The position numbers were made by a program, and so were the translations under genes. Shown here in pieces: positions 41,197 through 50,595 of a stretch of DNA of 64,000 nucleotides. The stretch's first letter is position 1. The number at the start of each line of letters is the position of its first letter. This DNA is from Alphaproteobacteria bacterium (GTDB lineage Bacteria; Pseudomonadota; Alphaproteobacteria; Caulobacterales; Caulobacteraceae), in contig JAHJNW010000116.1 in the NCBI GenBank assembly GCA_018820665.1, positions 1 to 64,000 on the forward strand. Direction: 5' to 3'. The notes under the pieces are model-generated. The model saw only the letters and a list, made by a program, of their open reading frames with translations, was not told the DNA's origin and searched no databases.

Positions 41197-41964
41197 GTGA
41201 CCGCCCGGCGCATCATTCCCTGCCTCGACGTCAAGGACGGCCGGGTGGTCAAGGGCGTCCGCTTCGAGGGCCATGTCGACATGGGCGACGCCGCCGAGCT
41301 CGCCGCCCGCTACCGCGACCAGGGCGCCGACGAACTGGTCTTCTACGACATCGCCGCCAGCCCCGAGGGCCGCACCCTCGACTACGGCTGGGTCAGGGAC
41401 ATCGCCCGCCTGCTCGACATCCCGTTCAGCGTCGCCGGCGGCATCCGCTCGGTCGAACAGGCCGGCCGCTGCCTCGACCACGGCGCCGACAAGGTCTCGA
41501 TCAACTCCCCGGCCCTCGAACGCCCGGAGCTGATAGCCGAAATGGCCGCCCGCTTTGGCGCCCAGTGCGTCGTCGTCGGCGTCGACTCGAAACGCGCCGG
41601 CGACGACTGGTTCGTCCACCAGTACACCGGCGACCCGACCGCCAGCCGCGGGGCCGGTCGCCGAACTCTCGACTGGATCGTCGAGGCCCAGACCCTCGGC
41701 GCCGGCGAGATCGTCCTCAACTGCATGGACGAGGACGGCGTCCGCCGCGGCTATGACCTCGCCCAGCTGTCGGCCGCCCGCGACCGCCTGACCATCCCGC
41801 TGGTCGCCTCGGGCGGGGCCGGCGAGGCCGCCCATTTCCGCGATGTGTTCGAACAGGCCGGCGTCTCCGGCGCCCTCGCCGCCAGCGTCTTCCACACCGG
41901 ATCCCTGACCATTCCCGACCTGAAGGCCTTTCTCGCCGCCTCAGGCGTTGAGGTGAGACCATGA
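41197..41964 (+). CDS. hisF: Imidazole glycerol phosphate synthase, cyclase subunit
   Basis: The 255-residue TIM barrel forms imidazole glycerol phosphate and AICAR with HisH. Motifs are [20 protein letters not shown] (catalytic Asp near 11), [16 protein letters not shown] (about 75), [10 protein letters not shown] (about 100), and [14 protein letters not shown] (about 170, DxDG with the second catalytic Asp). GTG start at 41197. The 31-nt gap before it is the longest inside the his-zwf block. The stop overlaps the hisIE start (ATGA). Confidence 0.96.
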   Translation: MTARRIIPCLDVKDGRVVKGVRFEGHVDMGDAAELAARYRDQGADELVFYDIAASPEGRTLDYGWVRDIARLLDIPFSVAGGIRSVEQAGRCLDHGADKVSINSPALERPELIAEMAARFGAQCVVVGVDSKRAGDDWFVHQYTGDPTASRGAGRRTLDWIVEAQTLGAGEIVLNCMDEDGVRRGYDLAQLSAARDRLTIPLVASGGAGEAAHFRDVFEQAGVSGALAASVFHTGSLTIPDLKAFLAASGVEVRP

Positions 41965-42599
41965 TCGATCCCGCCAACCTCGACTTCGCCAAGGGCGACG
42001 GCCTCATCCCCGTGGTCGTCCAGGACGCCGCCACCCTGCAGGTGCTGACGCTGGCTTACATGGACCGCGCCGCCCTCGACGAGACGATCGCCTCGGGCGA
42101 GGCGACCTTCTTCTCGCGCTCGCGCGGCGGCCGCTGGCGCAAGGGCGAGACCTCCGGCGACCGGTTGCACGTCGTCTCGATCATCCCCGACTGCGACGCC
42201 GACTCCCTGGTGCTCAAGGTCCGCCCGGTCGGCGCCGCCTGCCACCTGAACCGGATCAGCTGTTTCGGCGCGGAAGACGCGCCCGGCCTCGGCCGCATCG
42301 CCCGGCTGGAACAGACCATCGCCGCCCGCGCCGCCGCCGACCCGGCGCAAAGCTGGACCGCCCGCCTGCTGGCCGAGGGCCCCAAACGCGCCGCCCAGAA
42401 GGTCGGCGAGGAGGGAGTCGAGACCGCCCTGGCCGGCGCCGCCGGCCCGGATTCGGAACTCGCATCCGAGGCCGCGGATTTGGTCTATCATCTGCTGGTG
42501 CTGCTCCGGGCCCGTCACATGGTGTTTCAGGACGTCCTCGACGTCTTGGCTCAACGGGCGGAAGCGGCCAGACAAACCCCCGGTCACGACGGGACCTGA
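41961..42599 (+). CDS. hisIE: Bifunctional PR-AMP cyclohydrolase / PR-ATP pyrophosphohydrolase
   Basis: The 212-residue fusion of the second and third histidine steps. The N-terminal HisI (1-110) has [39 protein letters not shown], and the zinc/Mg site [19 protein letters not shown]. The C-terminal HisE (about 115-205) has [31 protein letters not shown] and [13 protein letters not shown]. As I recall, most alphaproteobacteria keep hisI and hisE separate, so the fusion is notable. Two codons overlap hisF's end, and zwf begins 15 nt later. Confidence 0.94.
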   Translation: MIDPANLDFAKGDGLIPVVVQDAATLQVLTLAYMDRAALDETIASGEATFFSRSRGGRWRKGETSGDRLHVVSIIPDCDADSLVLKVRPVGAACHLNRISCFGAEDAPGLGRIARLEQTIAARAAADPAQSWTARLLAEGPKRAAQKVGEEGVETALAGAAGPDSELASEAADLVYHLLVLLRARHMVFQDVLDVLAQRAEAARQTPGHDGT

Positions 42600-42614
42600 A
42601 CCTGAGGAGAGCGC

Positions 42615-44075
42615 ATGGCGGCCCTGGTGCTGTTCGGTGGCGGCGGCGACCTCGCCATGAGGATGCTTCTGCCCTCGCTGTATTTTCTCGAGCGCGACGG
42701 CCTGCTGCCCGACGGCCTCAAGATCATCGGCGCCGCCCGCTCGGAAGAGACCCGCGAGGAATACGTCGCCCGGGTGCGCCAGTCGGTCGAGACCAAGGCC
42801 CGCGCCGACGACGCCTGGGCCGATGACGCCTGGGCCCGGATGGAGGCGCGCCTCGACTATCTGGCCGTCGACGCCACCTCGGCCGAAAGCCTCCGGCCGC
42901 TCAAGGACAAGGTCGGCGACGGCGCCTGCACCTCCTTCCTCGCCGTGTCGCCCTCCCTCTACGCCCGCATCGTCACGGCCATGCGCGCCGCCGGCCTGGC
43001 CGAGCCCGAGGATCGGGTCGTGCTGGAAAAGCCGATCGGTCGCGACCTCGACAGCTTCCGCCAGATCGACGACGCGGTCGCCGACGCCTTCTCCGAGAAC
43101 CAGGTCTTCCGCATCGACCATTATCTCGGCAAGGAAACGGTCCAGAACCTGATCGCCCTGCGTTTCGGCAACACCATCTTCGAGCCGCTGTGGAACAACC
43201 TCAGCATCGACCACGTCCAGATCACCATCGGCGAGACCGTCGGCGTCGGCGATCGCTGGCCGTATTACGACGAGTACGGAGCATTGCGCGACATGCTCCA
43301 GAACCACATGCTCCAGCTGCTCTGCCTCGTCGCCATGGAGCCGCCGTCCGACCTCGATCCGGACTCGGTCCGCAACGAAAAGGTCAAGGTGCTGCGCTCG
43401 CTGCGCCCGATCCGGCCCGAGGAAGCCGAACGCGTCACCGTGCGCGGACAGTATGTCGCCGGGACCGTCGATGGCGAAACGGTCAAGGGCTATGACGACG
43501 AACGCGGGGCCGACTCCGACACCGAAACCTTCGTCGCCGTCCGCGCCGACATCGACAACTGGCGCTGGGCCGGCGTGCCCTTCTTCATGCGCACCGGCAA
43601 ACGCCTGCCCGAAAAGCGCACCGAGATCGTCATCCAGTTCAAGCCGGTGCCCCACTCGATCTTCGACCAGGGCGACCGCGGCGCCATTGAGGCCAATCGC
43701 CTCGTCATCGCCCTGCAGCCCGAGGAAGACATCTCCCTGTCGGTGATGAACAAGAAGCCCGGCCTCGACCAGCGCATGCAGTTGCAGCCGATCCGCATGA
43801 GCCTGTCCTGGGGCCAGCACGACCAGGACGCCCGGCCGCCGCGCCGCCGCATCGCTTACGAGCGGTTGCTGCTCGACGCCCTGTCCGGCGACTCCACCCT
43901 GTTCGTCCGCCGCGACGAGGCCGAACAGGCGTGGAAATGGGTCGACGAGGTCTCCGAGGCCTGGGCGGGGGCGGTGTCCAAGCCGCACGACTACCCGGCC
44001 GGAACCTGGGGCCCGCCCGAGGCCAGCGCCCTGCTCGACCGCACCGGCCGCACCTGGAACTCCGGACATGACTGA
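42615..44075 (+). CDS. zwf: Glucose-6-phosphate 1-dehydrogenase
   Basis: Oxidises glucose-6-phosphate to 6-phosphogluconolactone, entry to the Entner-Doudoroff pathway. The 486 residues have an N-terminal LVLFGGGGDLAMRMLLPSLY nucleotide motif, EKPIGRDL (about 140), and the signature RIDHYLGKETVQNL (about 170-183) with the catalytic His region. The C-terminal glucose-phosphate site includes FMRTGKRLPEKRTEI (about 325). The usual GASGDL is GGGGDL here. It lies 15 nt after hisIE with only a ribosome-binding site between, so it can be read from the his promoter. Confidence 0.96.
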   Translation: MAALVLFGGGGDLAMRMLLPSLYFLERDGLLPDGLKIIGAARSEETREEYVARVRQSVETKARADDAWADDAWARMEARLDYLAVDATSAESLRPLKDKVGDGACTSFLAVSPSLYARIVTAMRAAGLAEPEDRVVLEKPIGRDLDSFRQIDDAVADAFSENQVFRIDHYLGKETVQNLIALRFGNTIFEPLWNNLSIDHVQITIGETVGVGDRWPYYDEYGALRDMLQNHMLQLLCLVAMEPPSDLDPDSVRNEKVKVLRSLRPIRPEEAERVTVRGQYVAGTVDGETVKGYDDERGADSDTETFVAVRADIDNWRWAGVPFFMRTGKRLPEKRTEIVIQFKPVPHSIFDQGDRGAIEANRLVIALQPEEDISLSVMNKKPGLDQRMQLQPIRMSLSWGQHDQDARPPRRRIAYERLLLDALSGDSTLFVRRDEAEQAWKWVDEVSEAWAGAVSKPHDYPAGTWGPPEASALLDRTGRTWNSGHD

Positions 44076-44787
44076 GATCCGCGGCTTCGCCGACGCCGCC
44101 GACTGGACCGAGGCCTGCGCCCAACGCCTCGCGGAGGCGCTCGATCAGGGCGCGGCCAAACAGGACGGCCTGTCGGCCTTCGCCGGCGCCGGCGGCTCGA
44201 CCCCGGCGCCGATCTACCGGCGGCTCTCGGAGCTGCGCTCCTTCGGCGGCTGGCAACGCACCCTCGTCACCCTCGTCGACGAACGCTTCGTCCCCGAAAG
44301 CTCGCCGGAATCGAACGCCGCCCTGCTCAAACGCAACCTGCTGACCGGCAAGGCCGGCGGCGTCGAATTCCTGCCGCTGTATAGCCCGGCCATCACGGTC
44401 GACCGCGCCGCCGCCCTCGCCGCCCACCAGCTGGCCGCGGCCTTCGACGGCCGGCGTCTCGACGCGGTCCTTCTCGGAATGGGGGAGGATGGCCATATCT
44501 GTTCCATGTTCCCTGAAAGCCCCACCCTGAAGACCCTGCTGTCGCCGGGCCTCAAGCCCACCGTGCTGGGCGTCCCCGCCGGCCGCGACGGCCGCGCCCC
44601 GTCCCTTGAACGGCTGTCGCTCAACCTGCCGTATCTGATCGGCGCCCGTCGCGTCGTTCTCGCCATCACCGGCGCCGCCAAGCGCGCCGTGTTCGAACGC
44701 GAGGCCGCCGGCGATCCGGCGACCCAGCCGATCGCCGCCCTGATCGCCCACAAGGTCCCGCTCGAAGTCGTCTGGACGGAGGCCTGA
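44068..44787 (+). CDS. pgl: 6-phosphogluconolactonase
   Basis: Hydrolyses the lactone made by Zwf to 6-phosphogluconate. The 239-residue protein of the NagB-like fold shows [19 protein letters not shown] (about 35-52, phosphate site), [23 protein letters not shown] (about 65-90), and [20 protein letters not shown] (about 130-150) with the catalytic His. It overlaps zwf by 8 nt and shares one base with the edd start. Confidence 0.95.
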   Translation: MTEIRGFADAADWTEACAQRLAEALDQGAAKQDGLSAFAGAGGSTPAPIYRRLSELRSFGGWQRTLVTLVDERFVPESSPESNAALLKRNLLTGKAGGVEFLPLYSPAITVDRAAALAAHQLAAAFDGRRLDAVLLGMGEDGHICSMFPESPTLKTLLSPGLKPTVLGVPAGRDGRAPSLERLSLNLPYLIGARRVVLAITGAAKRAVFEREAAGDPATQPIAALIAHKVPLEVVWTEA

Positions 44788-46676
44788 TGCCTGCTCTCAA
44801 CCCCGTCGTCGCCGAAGTCACCGCCCGGATCGTCGAGCGCTCACGGGCGACCCGCGCCGACTATCTGCGCCGCATGGACGCCGCCCGCGACTCCGGCGTC
44901 GCCCGCGCCAAGCTCAGCTGCGCCAACTGGGCCCACGCCTTCGCCGGCCAGACCATCGCCGACAAGCTGACGGCCATGGGCGGCAAGGCCCCCAACGTCG
45001 GCATCGTGACCGCCTATAACGACATGCTCTCGGCGCATCAGCCGTTTGAGCGCTTCCCCGCGGTGATCCGCGAGGCCGCGCGTGAGCTCTCGGCCACCGC
45101 CCAGGTCGCTGGCGGCACCCCCGCCATGTGCGACGGCGTCACCCAGGGCCGTCCCGGCATGGAGCTGTCGCTGTTCAGCCGCGACGTCATCGCCATGTCG
45201 ACCGGCGTGGCCCTGAGTCACGACGCCTTCGACTCCGTCATCGCTCTCGGCGTCTGCGACAAGATCGTGCCCGGCCTGTTCATGGGTTCGCTGGCCTTCG
45301 GCCACCTGCCGGTCGTGTTCGCCCCCGCCGGGCCCATGCCCAGCGGCATTCCGAACGCGGAGAAGGCCCGCGTCCGCGCCCTCTACGCCCAGAACCAGGT
45401 CGATCGGAAAACCCTGCTGGAAAGCGAGATCGGCTCCTACCACTCGCCTGGCACCTGCACCTTCTACGGCACCGCCAACTCCAACCAGATGATGATGGAG
45501 CTGGGCGGGCTGCACATGCCCTCGACCGCCTTCGTCCACCCCGAGACGGGTCTGCGCGACGCCCTGACCGCGGCGGCGGCGAAGCGCGCGGTCGAACTGG
45601 CCCGCTCGGGCGAGGGCCGCATGGCCGACGTCGTCTCGGAAAAGTCGATCGTCAACATGATCGTCGCCCTGCTGGCGACCGGCGGCTCGACCAACCACGC
45701 CATCCATCTGGTGGCCATGGCCCGCGCCGCCGGGGTGATCATCGACTGGACCGACATGGACCAGCTCAGCTCGGTCACCCCGCTGCTGGCCCGCGTCTAT
45801 CCCAACGGTTCGGCCGATGTGAACGCCTTCCAGGCCGCCGGCGGCGTCGCCTTTGTCGCCCGCGAGCTGGCTGAGGCCGGACATATCCATTCCGACGTCC
45901 ACACCATCATGGGCCCCGGCATCCACCCCTATTTCCAGGAGCCGTCGCTGGTCGACGGCAAGTTGGTCTGGCGCGACGGCATCCGCGAGAGTCTGGACAC
46001 GGACATTCTCCGCCCCGCCTCCGATCCGTTCGACCGCGAGGGCGGCCTGCGCCTGGTCCAGGGCGACCTCGGCCGCGCCGTTATCAAGGTCTCGGCGGTC
46101 AAGCCGGAGAACCGCATCGTCGAGGCCCCCGCCGCCGTGTTCGAGACCCAGGAAGACGCCCTGCAGGCCTTCCGGGACGGCAAGCTCGACCGCGACGTCA
46201 TCGTCGTGCTGCGCTTCCAGGGGCCCAAGGCCAACGGCATGCCCGAGCTGCACAGCCTGTCGCCGGCGCTCGGCGTGTTGCAGGACAAGGGCTTCAAGGT
46301 CGCCTTCGTGACCGACGGCCGCATGTCCGGCGCCTCGGGCAAGACCCCGGCCGCCATCCACGTCTCGCCCGAGGCTCTCGCCGGCGGCATGCTGTCCCGG
46401 GTCCGCGACGGCGACCTGATCCGGCTGGACGCCGAGGCTGGCGTCCTGACCACCGTCGGCGTCGACCTGTCGACCCGTCCCGCCGCGACCCGTTCGGCGG
46501 AACACGCCGCCGGTTCGGCCTGGGGCTACGGCCGCGAACTGTTCGCCGCCTTCCGCCACGTCGTCTCCACCGCCGAGGAAGGCGCCTCGATCTGCTTTTC
46601 CGGCCCCGTCGGCGGATCGACCTGGACCGACGGCCAGCCCGATCCGAACCTCGTCGACCGCGCGGTCGACGCATGA
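44787..46676 (+). CDS. edd: 6-phosphogluconate dehydratase
   Basis: Iron-sulfur dehydratase making 2-keto-3-deoxy-6-phosphogluconate. The 629 residues belong to the IlvD/Edd family. Cluster ligands and core motifs are [15 protein letters not shown] (about 70), [25 protein letters not shown] (about 110-135), [11 protein letters not shown] (about 155), [24 protein letters not shown] (about 215-238), and [15 protein letters not shown] (about 510). The longer form and [11 protein letters not shown] motif favour Edd over IlvD. Start and stop lie tightly within zwf-pgl-edd-glk. Confidence 0.96.
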   Translation: MPALNPVVAEVTARIVERSRATRADYLRRMDAARDSGVARAKLSCANWAHAFAGQTIADKLTAMGGKAPNVGIVTAYNDMLSAHQPFERFPAVIREAARELSATAQVAGGTPAMCDGVTQGRPGMELSLFSRDVIAMSTGVALSHDAFDSVIALGVCDKIVPGLFMGSLAFGHLPVVFAPAGPMPSGIPNAEKARVRALYAQNQVDRKTLLESEIGSYHSPGTCTFYGTANSNQMMMELGGLHMPSTAFVHPETGLRDALTAAAAKRAVELARSGEGRMADVVSEKSIVNMIVALLATGGSTNHAIHLVAMARAAGVIIDWTDMDQLSSVTPLLARVYPNGSADVNAFQAAGGVAFVARELAEAGHIHSDVHTIMGPGIHPYFQEPSLVDGKLVWRDGIRESLDTDILRPASDPFDREGGLRLVQGDLGRAVIKVSAVKPENRIVEAPAAVFETQEDALQAFRDGKLDRDVIVVLRFQGPKANGMPELHSLSPALGVLQDKGFKVAFVTDGRMSGASGKTPAAIHVSPEALAGGMLSRVRDGDLIRLDAEAGVLTTVGVDLSTRPAATRSAEHAAGSAWGYGRELFAAFRHVVSTAEEGASICFSGPVGGSTWTDGQPDPNLVDRAVDA

Positions 46677-46701
46677 GCCTCTCTCACAGGACCAGAACTT
46701 G

Positions 46702-47679
46702 ATGACCACCGCCCCGGACAAGACCCTGCTGGTCGGCGACGTCGGCGGCACCAACGCCCGCTTCGCCATCGCCCACATGGTCGATGGCAAGCCGGTGCTG
46801 GAGCATCACGAGAGCTTCAAGGGCGCCGACCATCCGACCTTTCTCGGCGGGGTGAAGGCCTTCGTGGACGGCTGCGAGGTCAAGCCGACCTCGGGCGTGA
46901 TCGCCGTTGCCGGTCCGGTCACCGACGGCGCCATCGACCTGACCAACTCGCCATGGCGCGTGTCGGAAGCGGAGCTGGGCACGCTCGGCCTCAACCCCGT
47001 CCGCCTGATCAATGATTTCGAGGCCCTCGCCTGGGGCGCGGGCGTAGTGCCGCGCGACCAGCTCGCCTCGCTCGGCGGACCGGAAGAGGGCGATGCGGAA
47101 TCGGCCATCGCCGTCCTCGGCCCCGGCACCGGCTTCGGCGTCTCGGCCCTGATCCGCGACTTCCACGGTCGCGAGATGGCCATGCCGTCCGAGGGCGGCC
47201 ATGCCTGTTTCGCCCCCGGCGATCCGGTCGAGGACGAGATCCTGCGCATCCTGCGCCGGCGCTACGACCGCGTCTCGATCGAGCGGCTGATCTGCGGTCC
47301 CGGCCTGCTCAACATGCACCGGGCCCTGGCCGAGATCGATGGGCGCGAGACCCATATCAACGACCCGGCCCAGATCACCGACGAAGCCATGGCCGATCCG
47401 CGCAGCGCTTGCGGCGCGACCCTCGCCCGCTTCTGCGCCATTCTCGGCGCCGTGGCCGGCGACATCGCCCTGACCACCGGCGCCCGCGGCGGCGTCTATA
47501 TCGCCGGCGGCATCGCCCCGCGCATCCTGCCGTTCCTGCAGGCCAGCCCGTTCCGCGAGCGGTTCGAGCGCAAGGGGCGGTTCACCGACTATATGGCCGC
47601 CATCCCCACCCACGTGATCCTGCACCAGCACGCAGCCCTGCTGGGCGCCGCGCGGGTCGCCTTCGCCGAGGCCGGATGA
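46702..47679 (+). CDS. glk: Glucokinase (Glk family)
   Basis: Phosphorylates glucose to glucose-6-phosphate, feeding Zwf. The 325-residue protein of the hexokinase/Glk family has an ATP site LLVGDVGGTNARFAI (about 10-24), sugar-binding INDFEALAWG (about 100) and GPGTGFGVSAL (about 130), and SEGGHACFAPGDPVEDEILRILRRRY (about 155-180). The ATG at 46702 was chosen over a TTG one codon upstream. It lies 25 nt after edd. The last gene of the 12-gene colinear block. Confidence 0.94.
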   Translation: MTTAPDKTLLVGDVGGTNARFAIAHMVDGKPVLEHHESFKGADHPTFLGGVKAFVDGCEVKPTSGVIAVAGPVTDGAIDLTNSPWRVSEAELGTLGLNPVRLINDFEALAWGAGVVPRDQLASLGGPEEGDAESAIAVLGPGTGFGVSALIRDFHGREMAMPSEGGHACFAPGDPVEDEILRILRRRYDRVSIERLICGPGLLNMHRALAEIDGRETHINDPAQITDEAMADPRSACGATLARFCAILGAVAGDIALTTGARGGVYIAGGIAPRILPFLQASPFRERFERKGRFTDYMAAIPTHVILHQHAALLGAARVAFAEAG

Positions 47680-47766
47680 CGAATTCTGAAAAAACTATCA
47701 CGCCGGCGTGAACCGATCGTGAGGGGCGGCGTTCTGGTGGCTCCACTCTGGAAGGAAGCCATCTCC

Positions 47767-48024
47767 ATGCGTAAATTCATCATCGCCGCCGCCGCCACCT
47801 TCGCCCTCGCCGGCGTCGCCGCCTGCGGCGAAAGCGCTGCCGACAAGTCCGCCGAAGTTCAGGCCGACGCCCTGGAAGAGCAAGCCGCTGCTGCTCCGAC
47901 CGAAGCCCAGGAAACGGCCCTCAACGCCGAAGCCGACATGATCGAGCAACAAGCCGGCAACGCCGACGGCGGCATGACCACCGAGAACACGCCGAACACC
48001 TCGCCGTCGACCCCGGCCCAGTAA
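47767..48024 (+). CDS. Small acidic lipoprotein
   Basis: The 85-residue protein has a basic start MRKF, an Ala-rich signal, and a lipobox VAAC at about 18-21. The mature about 65 residues are acidic, rich in Ala, Glu and Gln and probably helical or disordered (EVQADALEEQAAAAPTEAQETALNAEADMIEQQAG). It resembles abundant small envelope lipoproteins of Caulobacterales but has no assigned function. It has its own leader (87 nt, with the palindrome CACGCCGGCGTG at about 47699-47710) and a strong terminator after it, so it is a single-gene unit. Confidence 0.78.
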   Translation: MRKFIIAAAATFALAGVAACGESAADKSAEVQADALEEQAAAAPTEAQETALNAEADMIEQQAGNADGGMTTENTPNTSPSTPAQ

Positions 48025-48078
48025 GACTGGCTTGACGCGGGGAGTCATGACCCTCGCCTGAAACCTTCGAACGGTCAG

Positions 48079-48106
48079 CCCCCGTCGCTCACGCGGCGGG
48101 GGTTTT
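48079..48106 (+). terminator. Intrinsic terminator after the small lipoprotein gene
   Basis: A 10-bp stem (CCCCCGTCGC / GCGGCGGGGG, one G-T pair) with loop TCAC is followed directly by TTTT. It lies 55 nt after the lipoprotein stop. The loop contains the stop codon of the convergent DUF1295 gene. Confidence 0.8.
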
Positions 48107-48823
48107 CCGTTTCGGGCTGTCAGTTCTGGCCCAATGGGCCATGGCGAGGGTCAGGAAGATCGGTCCGACCACGGACCAGCGCCCGGCTCCGGTCTCCGCC
48201 GCGATCAGGAACAGGCCCCACCAGACGGCCAGATCGCCCAGATGGTCCGGTCGCATCAGCCACCGCCCCGCAATTGGAGACGATGCTGGTTCCGTCGCGG
48301 GCCGCTTGCGCAGGGCCGACAGCCGCAGGCTGCCGAACCCCTCCAGTCCGATCCCGGCCACGGCCAGCACAGCCCCGGTCCAGCCGACCCAGCCGACCGC
48401 CGGCAGGAAGTCGACCTGCCCCAGTTGCACCGGCAGCGACGCGAGCCAGGCCAGGGCGCCCTGCGGCAGGAAGAAGAGCAACAACCGGGTGTGCTTGACG
48501 CTCCACCCGCGACGCGCCGCCGCCGTCCCGCCGACCGCTGCATACCGACTGTCGGCCTCGGCCCGCGCCATTGGCGACAGGCGGCGCAAGGCCTGCGGTG
48601 TGGCCCAGATCGCCACCAGCCACAGCAACAGCCCCTTTCGGACCGGATCGCCGTCGGCGACGGCCATCGTCACGGCCGCCATGCCGACCATGATCAGCGG
48701 CCAGACGGCGTCGAGGAATCCGATCCCCTTCCACCGCGCCGACAGCGCCCACAGACCCGCCATCGTCGCCAGCGCCAGGCCCAGATTGAGGCCCAGCAGG
48801 GCGGCGGTCTCGGCCAGGGTCAT
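48089..48823 (-). CDS. DUF1295 (steroid 5-alpha-reductase-like) membrane protein
   Basis: The 244-residue integral membrane protein has about six hydrophobic segments and the DUF1295 pattern: FLDAVWPLIMVGMAAV (about 35-50), LRRLSPMARAEADSRYAAVGG loop, FFLPQGALAWLASLPVQL (about 115-132), and near the C-terminus RPDHLGDLAVWWGLFLIA (about 195-212). Family members resemble steroid 5-alpha-reductases and isoprenylcysteine methyltransferases, but the substrate is unknown. The stop codon lies inside the terminator loop of the convergent gene. Confidence 0.85.
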   Translation of the reverse strand: MTLAETAALLGLNLGLALATMAGLWALSARWKGIGFLDAVWPLIMVGMAAVTMAVADGDPVRKGLLLWLVAIWATPQALRRLSPMARAEADSRYAAVGGTAAARRGWSVKHTRLLLFFLPQGALAWLASLPVQLGQVDFLPAVGWVGWTGAVLAVAGIGLEGFGSLRLSALRKRPATEPASSPIAGRWLMRPDHLGDLAVWWGLFLIAAETGAGRWSVVGPIFLTLAMAHWARTDSPKRKTPAA

Positions 48824-48862
48824 GGGGCGGAAACGCCGCCGTCAACCGCCGGATGCATCGGC

Positions 48863-49228
48863 TCAGTCGACGCAGATCGTGGCTTCGGCCTTGCCGCCCT
48901 CGACCGTCGTATAGCAGCCGAACCGGCCGCTTTTGGCCTGGCACTGGCCGACCGCGGCCGCGCCGGCGTCCGGCGCATTGGCCACATCCTCGACCCGGCA
49001 GTCGCCCTGGCAGTCGTCGCCATCGGTGCAGCGCTGGCCCGCGTCTGTGTAGGAAATCACGCACTGCAACGTCTGCATCCGGCCCTGCGGCAGCATCTCG
49101 CCGCCCCGCGCCGCGCAGGCCGAGGCCGCCTCGGCCGACGTCTGGCCGACGCCGGCGGGACCGCCGTCATCCGGCAGCGGCTGGCAGGCGGCGGCGAACA
49201 GGGCCGCCAGCATCACGAAGCGCTTCAT
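48863..49228 (-). CDS. Cysteine-rich small lipoprotein
   Basis: The 121-residue protein has a signal ending in AAAC (Cys15). The mature part has eight further cysteines ([28 protein letters not shown] and TICV), an even number that suggests up to four periplasmic disulfides in a small, stable fold. No known family was recognised. It lies downstream of hmgA on the minus strand, with an ATGA overlap to the hmgA stop, so its translation is tied to homogentisate dioxygenase. Confidence 0.75.
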   Translation of the reverse strand: MKRFVMLAALFAAACQPLPDDGGPAGVGQTSAEAASACAARGGEMLPQGRMQTLQCVISYTDAGQRCTDGDDCQGDCRVEDVANAPDAGAAAVGQCQAKSGRFGCYTTVEGGKAEATICVD

Positions 49229-50523
49229 TTCACTTGGCCCTTTTCAAAACCGGTCCAGACGTCGTCGTAGTCCAGCTGCATCGTCGGCGAGGTTTGCGCC
49301 CATTCCGTGGTGCGGATCGGCAAACGCGTCTCGAACATGAAGGCCAGGGTGTTCTCGATCTTCACCGGCTTCAGCTCGGCCGCCACCGCCTTGTCGTAGG
49401 ACGCCTGATCCGGCCCGTGTCCGCTCATGCAATTGTGCAGCGAGGCCCCGCCGGGGGCGAAGCCGCCCTCCTTGGCGTCGTATTCGCCGGTGATCAGCCC
49501 CATGAATTCGCTCATCACATTCCGGTGGAACCACGGCGGCCGGAAGGTGTCCTCGGCCACCATCCAGCGCGGCGGGAAGATGACGAAGTCGCAGTTGGCC
49601 GTCCCCGGCGTATCGCTCGGCGATGTCAGCACGGTGAAGATCGAGGGATCGGGATGGTCGAAACTGACCGTGCCGATCGTGTTGAACCTCGCCGTATCGT
49701 ATTTGCACGGCCCGTAGTTGCCGTGCCAGCCGACCACGTCCAGCGGCGAGTGGTCGAAGGTGGTGACATACAGCCGCCCGCCGAATTTCTGCACGCATTC
49801 GGTCCGCCGGTCGACGTCCTCGAACGCCGCCACGGGCGTCTCGAAATCGCGCGGATTGGCCAGGCCGTTGGAGCCGATCGGCCCGAGGTCCGGCAGGCGG
49901 AAGGCGGCGCCGTAGTTCTCGCAGACGTAGCCCGCGATCGGCCCGTCGCACTCGACCCGGAACCGGACCCCGCGCGGAATGACCACGATCTCGCCGGGCC
50001 GGGCCTCGATCCGTCCCATCTCGGTGACGAAGACCTGGTCGCCCGCCTGCGGCACGATCAGCAGCTCGCCGTCGGCGCAGTAGAACACCCGGTCCACCAT
50101 CGACCGGTTGGCCGCATACAGATGGATGCCGACGCCGGTCTGGGCCTCCGCCTCGCCCGTCCCGCCATAGGTGACCAGCCCCTCGACCCAGTCGGTCGGC
50201 GCCTCGGGCGCCGGCAAGGGATCCCAGCGCATCCGGTTCGGCGACGGCGGCGCCTCGTGGAACGGCCCCGACCGCACTCGTCCCTGCGGGAAAGGCTTGT
50301 AGGCCGGATGCTGCGCCGACGGCCTCAGCCGATACAGCCATGAGCGCCGGTTCTCGCTCCGCGGCGCCGTGAAGGCCGTCCCTGACAGCTGTTCGGCATA
50401 AAGCCCCATCGGCGCCCGCTGCGGCGAGTTCCGCCCCACGGGCAGGGCTCCGGCCACGGCCTCGGTCGAAAAATGATTGCCGAACCCCGGCATATAGTCA
50501 GGCGCGTTGGTCCGCGTCGTCAT
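49225..50523 (-). CDS. hmgA: Homogentisate 1,2-dioxygenase
   Basis: Fe(II) ring-cleaving enzyme of tyrosine/phenylalanine breakdown that produces maleylacetoacetate. The 432-residue length is standard. It opens with [13 protein letters not shown] and [21 protein letters not shown] (about 10-55), and it contains [13 protein letters not shown] (about 270) and [16 protein letters not shown] (about 325) followed by [10 protein letters not shown] near 370. These supply the His/Glu iron site. The ATG at 50523 gives this conserved start; an upstream in-frame ATG adds unrelated residues. The next catabolic genes are not adjacent. Confidence 0.95.
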   Translation of the reverse strand: MTTRTNAPDYMPGFGNHFSTEAVAGALPVGRNSPQRAPMGLYAEQLSGTAFTAPRSENRRSWLYRLRPSAQHPAYKPFPQGRVRSGPFHEAPPSPNRMRWDPLPAPEAPTDWVEGLVTYGGTGEAEAQTGVGIHLYAANRSMVDRVFYCADGELLIVPQAGDQVFVTEMGRIEARPGEIVVIPRGVRFRVECDGPIAGYVCENYGAAFRLPDLGPIGSNGLANPRDFETPVAAFEDVDRRTECVQKFGGRLYVTTFDHSPLDVVGWHGNYGPCKYDTARFNTIGTVSFDHPDPSIFTVLTSPSDTPGTANCDFVIFPPRWMVAEDTFRPPWFHRNVMSEFMGLITGEYDAKEGGFAPGGASLHNCMSGHGPDQASYDKAVAAELKPVKIENTLAFMFETRLPIRTTEWAQTSPTMQLDYDDVWTGFEKGQVK

Positions 50524-50595
50524 GGCGTGTCTCCCTGACTCCGATCTAGGCCAGGCGGAGCGCCTTGGCCACTCCGGCATGAGCCGGAGCCGTCG

